A stretch of DNA of 64,000 nt from contig CADCVH010000094.1 in the NCBI GenBank assembly GCA_902806085.1, forward strand, positions 104,152-168,151. The letters run 5' to 3'. A program made the position numbers and the translations under genes. A model generated the notes under the pieces. The model was not told the DNA's origin, ran no database searches, and worked only from the letters and a program-made list of their open reading frames with translations. Below are positions 59,571 through 64,000 of this stretch, one piece after another. Source of the stretch: an uncultured Rubrobacteraceae bacterium. GTDB taxonomy: Bacteria > Actinomycetota > Rubrobacteria > Rubrobacterales > Rubrobacteraceae. How positions within the stretch are numbered: position 1 is the first letter of the stretch; the number at the start of each line of letters is the position of its first letter.

Positions 59571-60363
59571 GCCCGCGGAGGTACTCAGGCTGGACGACCA
59601 GGTCTGTTCCCACTGCGGCCGGGAGTTGACCGCCGAGTGGGTCGAGTTCCCCCCCGCCCTCCAGAGAAAGTACGGCAAGGGCGGCGAGTGGTACTACCAT
59701 CCCTGCACCCCCGAGTGCGAGAAAAAGAACGACACGCGCGAGTGGGAGCTCATGCGCCGCAACGCCCGCGTCGGTGCGCTCAGGGAGAAGAGCGGCCTCA
59801 GCAAGCGCATGAAGGGCTACACCCTCAACAGCTTCAAGCCCTACGTCAGCCCCGCAGCGGCAAGGGCCACGGAGAAGGTCCAAGACTACCTAAAGGATTG
59901 GGAAGAGAACCGGAGCACCGGGCACGGCCTGTACTTCGTCGGCGACGTGGGGACCGGAAAAACGCATCTCGCGGTTGCGGTGATGAACGAGCTTATAGCC
60001 CGCAAGCGGGTGCCGGCGCTCTTCGTGACGGTGCCTGAGCTTCTGGACAACATGCGCGGGACGTACAACAACCCCGGGCGGGACATCGACGAGTGGATGG
60101 ACTCGGTGAAGAACGCCGAGCTGCTCCTGCTCGACGACCTCGGGGCGGAGAGGGCCAACGACTGGGTCAGGGAGCGCATCTTCGTCATCGTCAACCACCG
60201 TTACAGGGAGGAGCTGCCGACCATCTTTACGTCCAACACGGGGCCCAAGGACCTCGCCGCGCAGCTCGGAGAGAGGACGGCGAGCAGGATCATCTCGATG
60301 TGCGACTGGATCTCCCTCGAAGGCGAGGACTACCGCGAGGCCGAAGTGAGGCGCGGCCTGTGA
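59500..60363 (+). CDS. DnaC/DnaI-type helicase-loader ATPase
   Basis: 287 residues. N-terminal zinc-binding motif (VCSHCGRELT, HPCTPECEKK) like Bacillus DnaI, then an AAA+ domain: Walker A FVGDVGTGKTHLAVAVMNEL, Walker B LLLLDDLGAERANDW, sensor 1 IFTSNTGPKDLAAQ and the Arg finger region ERTASRIISM. This type of protein loads the replicative helicase. GTG 59500 is the start; GTGA overlap couples it to the DdrA-like gene. Confidence 0.85.
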   Translation: MERIDNLLPGAGKATSGSSGKRGKPAEVLRLDDQVCSHCGRELTAEWVEFPPALQRKYGKGGEWYYHPCTPECEKKNDTREWELMRRNARVGALREKSGLSKRMKGYTLNSFKPYVSPAAARATEKVQDYLKDWEENRSTGHGLYFVGDVGTGKTHLAVAVMNELIARKRVPALFVTVPELLDNMRGTYNNPGRDIDEWMDSVKNAELLLLDDLGAERANDWVRERIFVIVNHRYREELPTIFTSNTGPKDLAAQLGERTASRIISMCDWISLEGEDYREAEVRRGL

Positions 60364-61157
60364 GGGACGAGTTCATGATCACCAGGCAGGGAAAACAATA
60401 CGTGTTGTTTCAGGGCCTCCTCGACGAAGCCCACACCCAGGGCCTCCGCGGCATAGACACCGAGCTCTTGCAGGTCCCCGACTCGGAGAACGGCAACGTG
60501 GCCATAGTGAAGGCCGTCTGCGAGATGGAGGACGGGCGGAAATTCTCCGGAATAGGCGACGCGAGCCCAGACAACGTGGGGCGCAACATAGCGCCCCACG
60601 TCATCCGGATGGCCGAGACCCGGGCCAAGGCCAGGGCGCTGCGCGACGCGGTGAACGTCGGCGCCACCGCCCTCGAAGAGCTCTCCGAAGGCGACGACGC
60701 GCCCCCGACCTCGGCCGGTTACGGTAGGTCGCCGCGCGGCTCCGACGGGGCGAATGCCAGGCCCGCGGGCAGGCCGACGCCGATCCGCGGCGCCGGCCCC
60801 CGGCAGGACGCGCGCCAGGGCGAAGGTCAGGGCGAGCAACAAAGGGCCCGTCGGAACGCGCCTGCGCCGGAGCCGGCCGCTGAGGCTGACGCCAGAGCGG
60901 ACGCGGGCAGCCCGAACGGCCAGGCGGAAGAGGCGGCCCCGGCTCCGGCCACGGCCGCCCGCAAGGGCGGCGGGAGCAGGGCCGGGGCGAAGGCGCGCAA
61001 GAGCCAGGTGGACCTGCTCAGGACTCTGGCCGTCGAGTGGGCCGGCGACGGCGGCGTCGAGCGTTTGGAGGGCCGCGTCGGCAAGCCGCTCACCGAACTG
61101 ACCCGCGCGGAGGCCGACGAGTGGATCGACCGCCTCACCCCCGAGGGCCGCGAGTAG
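60360..61157 (+). CDS. DdrA-like single-strand-annealing protein (Rad52-like)
   Basis: 265 residues. The N-terminal domain (1-110) has VQVPDSENGNVAIVKAV-type strands and IGDASPDNVGRNIAPHVIR followed by MAETRAKARALRDAVNVGAT, the pattern I know from Deinococcus DdrA and related Rad52-like annealing proteins. The middle is a disordered Pro/Gly/Arg/Ala linker; the C-terminal 50 residues are helical (KSQVDLLRTLAVEWAGDGGV). Start GTG 60360 overlaps the DnaI-like stop in GTGA. Identification is from memory of motif and needs a search. Confidence 0.72.
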   Translation: MRDEFMITRQGKQYVLFQGLLDEAHTQGLRGIDTELLQVPDSENGNVAIVKAVCEMEDGRKFSGIGDASPDNVGRNIAPHVIRMAETRAKARALRDAVNVGATALEELSEGDDAPPTSAGYGRSPRGSDGANARPAGRPTPIRGAGPRQDARQGEGQGEQQRARRNAPAPEPAAEADARADAGSPNGQAEEAAPAPATAARKGGGSRAGAKARKSQVDLLRTLAVEWAGDGGVERLEGRVGKPLTELTRAEADEWIDRLTPEGRE

Positions 61158-61186
61158 TCCAGAACTACCGGGCACCGGGCTGGCGG

Positions 61187-61381
61187 TCAGGCTGAGGGGT
61201 CCGCGTTCTCGCGGGCGTCCGCCAGCGCGGCCACGGATGCGGCGGCGAACCAGAAGGGCGCGGCTATCCCGAAGCCCTTCGCGAGCGGCCCGCCCAGAAG
61301 CGCCCGCGGCGGCCACGGGGTGGGCGAGGGGCGTTCTGGATCTCTTCTCTCGGTAACCGCGCCACAGGCCGGGCAAACCAC
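61187..61381 (-). CDS. Possible small zinc-ribbon membrane protein
   Basis: 64 residues: a CPACG half ribbon at the N-terminus, a Pro/Arg stretch and one hydrophobic segment (GFGIAAPFWFAAASVAALAD). GTG 61381 has no good SD. It is antisense to nothing else. It may be real but could be chance in this GC-rich sequence. Confidence 0.4.
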   Translation of the reverse strand: MVCPACGAVTERRDPERPSPTPWPPRALLGGPLAKGFGIAAPFWFAAASVAALADARENADPSA

Positions 61382-61559
61382 CCCAACGCGTCCCCAGGCC
61401 GTTTAAGAAGATACCGGAACGCGCCGTATACCTACCGGGGCCGAACGAGGTCGGGAGGACACGGCGAGCACCGTCTGGAGACGGGAGGAACCATCGGGGG
61501 CGCGGCGTCTACGCGCCCCCCTACGGGCTTCGTCCAGCGGGCGCCTCTTCGTCGCCGCC
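61382..61559. other. Upstream region of MBL lipoprotein gene
   Basis: 178 bases. The downstream frame stays open here and encodes a basic stretch and RLFVAAVLVLILPLAAC, a lipoprotein-type signal that starts before GTG 61560. No canonical start is in frame; GGAGGAA is present at 61485. Otherwise nothing is recognised. Confidence 0.35.
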
Positions 61560-62003
61560 GTGCTCGTCCTGATCCTGCCCCTGGCCGCCTGCCGGGGTCC
61601 GGGACCCTCCGGCGGGGTGGACCCTCCGCCCTCGGGCTCGCTCTCGGTGAGCTTTATAGACGTCGGCCAGGGCGACAGCGTGCTCGTGCAGGCCGGCGGC
61701 GAGAGCTACCTGATCGACGCGGGCAGGGCGGAGGAGGGCCCGAACATCGTGGATTTCCTGCGCGACCGGGGCGTCCGCGACCTCGACGGCATCGTCGTCA
61801 GCAACCCCGACGCCGACCACATCGGCGGCTTTCTCGACGTCTTCGACGCCTTCCAGATCCGGACCGTCTACCTCTCCGGCGACCCGAAGGGCACGCTGAC
61901 CTACAACACCTTCCTGCGCGGCGCGCGCGACGAGGGCTCGGAGGTGGAGGTCATCCGCGCCGGGATGCTCATGGACTGGGGCGGCGTCCAGGCCGACGCG
62001 TGA
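61560..62003 (+). pseudogene. Truncated ComEC-type metallo-beta-lactamase lipoprotein
   Basis: 147 residues from GTG 61560. A lipobox (LPLAAC) and the MBL N-terminal half of ComEC/Rec2-like hydrolases are present: VSFIDVGQGDSVLVQAGGES, YLIDAGR, and IVVSNPDADHIGGFLDVFDA (NPDADHIGG in place of THxHxDH). The frame ends at TGA 62001, before the second half. In another frame, NTQSMELRFRARLGEEA follows directly (62013-62065), resembling the next ComEC motif. It is therefore broken by an indel or by the repeat debris that follows. Confidence 0.7.
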
Positions 62004-62615
62004 GTCCCAAAACACCCAGTCGATGGAACTACGGTTCCGCGCCAGGCTGGGCGAGGAGGCGAAAGTAGAGCTGGCCCTAGTTTAGCGGTTACGCGCCTGT
62101 GCCATGGCCATATAACCGCGTGGAAGGCATGTTTCCGGAACTTCGCTCTGAGACCGTCTGAAAAAGCGGTGGGATGATGCTGGGACGTCTCCGCTAAGGG
62201 TCCCGACACCGCAAGAGTCGGCCGGAGCGGCCCGTTCTGGTGGTCACGGGGCCCCGTTCGACGCCCGCTGAGGACTTTTCAGACAGTCTCTCTGGGATCG
62301 TTCTCCGAATTTCGCGCTGAGGGGGTTCTCCGAAGTACTGCTCGTTGCTCTTGCCGCCTGCCAGAAAGGGATAAGGGTATCGTGCTGGGCGTGGCGTGGC
62401 AGCTCGGCGATATGCCGTTCGGCAAGTAGGCCGACGCACGCGGGCCCCGACACGCTGGCTGGGGTCGTGGCGTCCCGGGCGCGGGAAGATTCAACGCGGG
62501 TGTAGCCCCGACTTTACGCGTGGGGGGCGACTTGCCCGTAAACTAGAGTTTTGGGAGTTGCGGCCCCGCCGTGGCGCTCGTCACCGCCACGGCGGCCACA
62601 ACGAAGGGAGATCGT
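62004..62615. other. Gene-free debris region with inverted repeats
   Basis: About 600 bases without an intact gene. It holds the remains of the MBL gene, an inverted-repeat pair (62150-62290) and a near-direct copy of CCGGAACTTCGCTCTGAG (62135-62152) as CCGAATTTCGCGCTGAG near 62305. Short ORFs here have no coding character. Confidence 0.5.
62150..62290. mobile_element. MITE-like or IS-terminus remnant
   Basis: GAGACCGTCTGAAAAAG (62150-62166) and, inverted, GAGACTGTCTGAAAAG (complement of 62275-62290) flank 108 bases of internal sequence. The ends resemble insertion-sequence termini with one mismatch and one extra A. No transposase is present and no clear target duplication was found. Confidence 0.45.
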
Positions 62616-63611
62616 ATGGTCGATTTCGCGGTGATGACCTGGAACGTCGAGAACCTCTTCGCCCCCGGGCCTGGGGCCGAGCGAGGGGAGCGGCACGCGT
62701 ACGGGCGCAAGCTCGGGCTCCTGGCCTCCGTGATCCGGAAGGCTGGCCCGGACGTGGTGGCCCTCCAGGAGGTCGGTGGGGAGGACGCACTTCGGGAGCT
62801 CGGGGACACGTTGGACGGAGACTACCCGCACGGGGCCTCATCGGCGTTCCCCGACGGCCGCGGCATCCGGGTGGCCTTCCTCTCCAGCCACGCTTTCGAG
62901 GCGACCGAGGACTTCGCGGACTTCCCGCCGGGACCGGCGCTGGAGGTCAGCGACCTCCCCGTCGGAGACGGCTCCAAACCGGTCAAACGCATGGGCCGCG
63001 GAGCCCTGCGGGTCCGGGTGCGCAAGGAGAGCTTCACGGTGGACCTGCTCACCGCCCACCTCAAGAGCAAGCTGCTCTCCTTCCCGAGGCCGTGGGGCAT
63101 GAGCTTTGCCCCCAGAGACGAGGACGAGCGGGCCCAAGCCGCAGGCGTGGCCCTGCACCGCCGGGCCGCGGAGGCCGTGACGGTGCGGATGCGGGCGAAC
63201 GAACTGCTCGAATGGGGGGAAATTCCCCTGGTCCTGCTCGGCGACCTCAACGACGTGCCCGAGGCGCAGACTTCACTGCTGTTGAACGGCCCACCGGGCT
63301 CCCAGATAGGCTCGGCAGGCTTCGGCAGGCCCGACGAGGGGGACGCCTTCAGGCTTTTCAACCTGGCGCCGCTGATCCCCGAGGGGCGACGCTACTCTCG
63401 GGTCCACGAGGGCCGCGGTGAGTTGCTCGACCAGGTCCTGGTCTCCGAGGGCCTCTTGCCCGAGAGCGGTGACGGCGAAAGACGCCTCCCCGAGGTGGAC
63501 GCCCTCGTAGACTTCCGGGACGGCCTACCATCCGTCGGGGGTGACCCGGCGAAGCGGCAAGACGACGCGGCTCCCGACCACGCGCCGGTCGTAGCGGCCT
63601 TTGCCCTGTAG
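62616..63611 (+). CDS. Endonuclease/exonuclease/phosphatase (EEP) family protein
   Basis: 331 residues. EEP-fold motifs: MTWNVENLFAPG, PDVVALQEVGGED (metal-binding Glu), LLTAHLKSKLLSFP, LVLLGDLNDVPEAQTSLLL and C-terminal APDHAPVVAAF. No signal peptide is visible. The substrate is not predictable: DNA, lipid or nucleotide. ATG 62616 follows AAGGGAG at 5 bases and is preferred over an upstream in-frame GTG at 62571. Confidence 0.85.
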   Translation: MVDFAVMTWNVENLFAPGPGAERGERHAYGRKLGLLASVIRKAGPDVVALQEVGGEDALRELGDTLDGDYPHGASSAFPDGRGIRVAFLSSHAFEATEDFADFPPGPALEVSDLPVGDGSKPVKRMGRGALRVRVRKESFTVDLLTAHLKSKLLSFPRPWGMSFAPRDEDERAQAAGVALHRRAAEAVTVRMRANELLEWGEIPLVLLGDLNDVPEAQTSLLLNGPPGSQIGSAGFGRPDEGDAFRLFNLAPLIPEGRRYSRVHEGRGELLDQVLVSEGLLPESGDGERRLPEVDALVDFRDGLPSVGGDPAKRQDDAAPDHAPVVAAFAL

Positions 63612-64000
63612 TTCTCGGGACAGAGATCTAGGCGGTCCGCGACACGATAACGCTCATTCGCGGCCCTTCGTGGAGGGCTCCGCGCAAGGGCGACCGCCCA
63701 AATGTTTGTGTCGCGGGCCGTAAATCAAATCCGTTTCTCAACCGCTTGGAGCATCCCCTCTCGGAAGTTCGCATTCAAGATGCCGCATGTTTATTAGCGC
63801 CGAGCCTACGCTGCGCGGGCCGCTGTCCCGACCTCTTCCGAGGTTCGAGCCGGAGGCCCGGACGCGCACACCGTCTCAAGAACGGTCCAGCGTGTTGAAA
63901 AAGTCGGGTCTGACCAGTCGAGAGTTCAAAACAGAATCGAAACATTTAGAAACCGAGGCCAAAACACTATAGAAACGGGATTTCAGGCCTTTGAACGGAA
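63612..64000. other. Gene-free, lower-GC right edge
   Basis: 389 bases. No gene supported. From about 63880 the GC content drops (for example AGTTCAAAACAGAATCGAAA). CGTGTTGAAAAAGTCGGG (63891-63908) looks like an insertion-sequence end, which would belong to an element continuing past the window. Confidence 0.35.

Noticed and set aside
63787..63972. 61-codon ORF at the right edge
   Set aside because: No SD, no family pattern, and composition like non-coding sequence.

Overview
The window is high-GC chromosomal DNA spanning a replication origin. The gene order rpmH - dnaA - DnaA-box cluster - dnaN - S4 protein - recF - gyrB - gyrA marks oriC at about 10.9-11.35 kb. An actinobacterial cell-wall kinase cluster (fhaA-fhaB-pstP-rodA-pbpA-pknB), a mycobacterial Sdh1-like succinate dehydrogenase operon, a DdrA-like annealing protein and a DnaD/DnaI-type helicase-loader pair together suggest a Rubrobacter-like deep-branching actinobacterium. 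That assignment is inference; no 16S gene is present.

Layout. 0-8.4 kb, minus strand: leuS (cut by the left edge, with a possible leaderless leader peptide), DUF92, small proteins, a secreted lytic transglycosylase, parB-parA-rsmG, two parS sites, jag-yidC-rnpA-rpmH. 8.6-18.6 kb, plus strand: a DnaA-box palindrome, a GHKL-ATPase/winged-helix protein 3 bases before dnaA, dnaA, oriC with 14 perfect DnaA boxes and an AT-rich trio element, dnaN, S4, recF, gyrB, gyrA. The usual actinobacterial dciA slot between recF and gyrB is empty. 18.6-22.2 kb: DUF6941-like protein, NYN-LOTUS protein, a nucleotidyltransferase damaged by a 13-bp tandem duplication, rnpB. 22.2-26.5 kb: a BLUF photoreceptor with a frameshifted tail, then sdhC-sdhA-sdhB. 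26.5-36.2 kb: tRNA-Gly, NUDIX, TrmB-like regulator, DMT transporter, DUF2000, GNAT, flavoprotein, SDR, and a coiled-coil/beta-CASP nuclease with a winged-helix partner. 36.3-45.4 kb: Ser/Thr kinase, phosphatase, FHA and SEDS/PBP cluster on the minus strand. 45.5-58.3 kb: tRNA-Leu, membrane and metabolic genes, glutamate-cysteine ligase, mutL, accB-accC, DUF1385, a decayed SDR, a circularly permuted ATP-grasp pair. 58.3-61.2 kb: a DnaD-like / DnaI-like / DdrA-like operon. 61.2-64 kb: a broken ComEC-type hydrolase, inverted-repeat debris, an EEP-family phosphodiesterase and a low-GC gene-free edge.

Window-wide themes. Many genes without a Shine-Dalgarno have a -10 hexamer 6-9 bases before the start codon, which suggests leaderless transcription. 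Several genes have N-terminal domains, signals or membrane segments that extend upstream of the first ATG/GTG/TTG, with CTG the best candidate start. Short tandem-repeat or CG-tract indels break at least four genes. Functionally the window joins replication initiation, chromosome partition, primosome assembly, repair and phospho-controlled cell-wall synthesis. All coordinates and motifs were read by eye; no database search was run.
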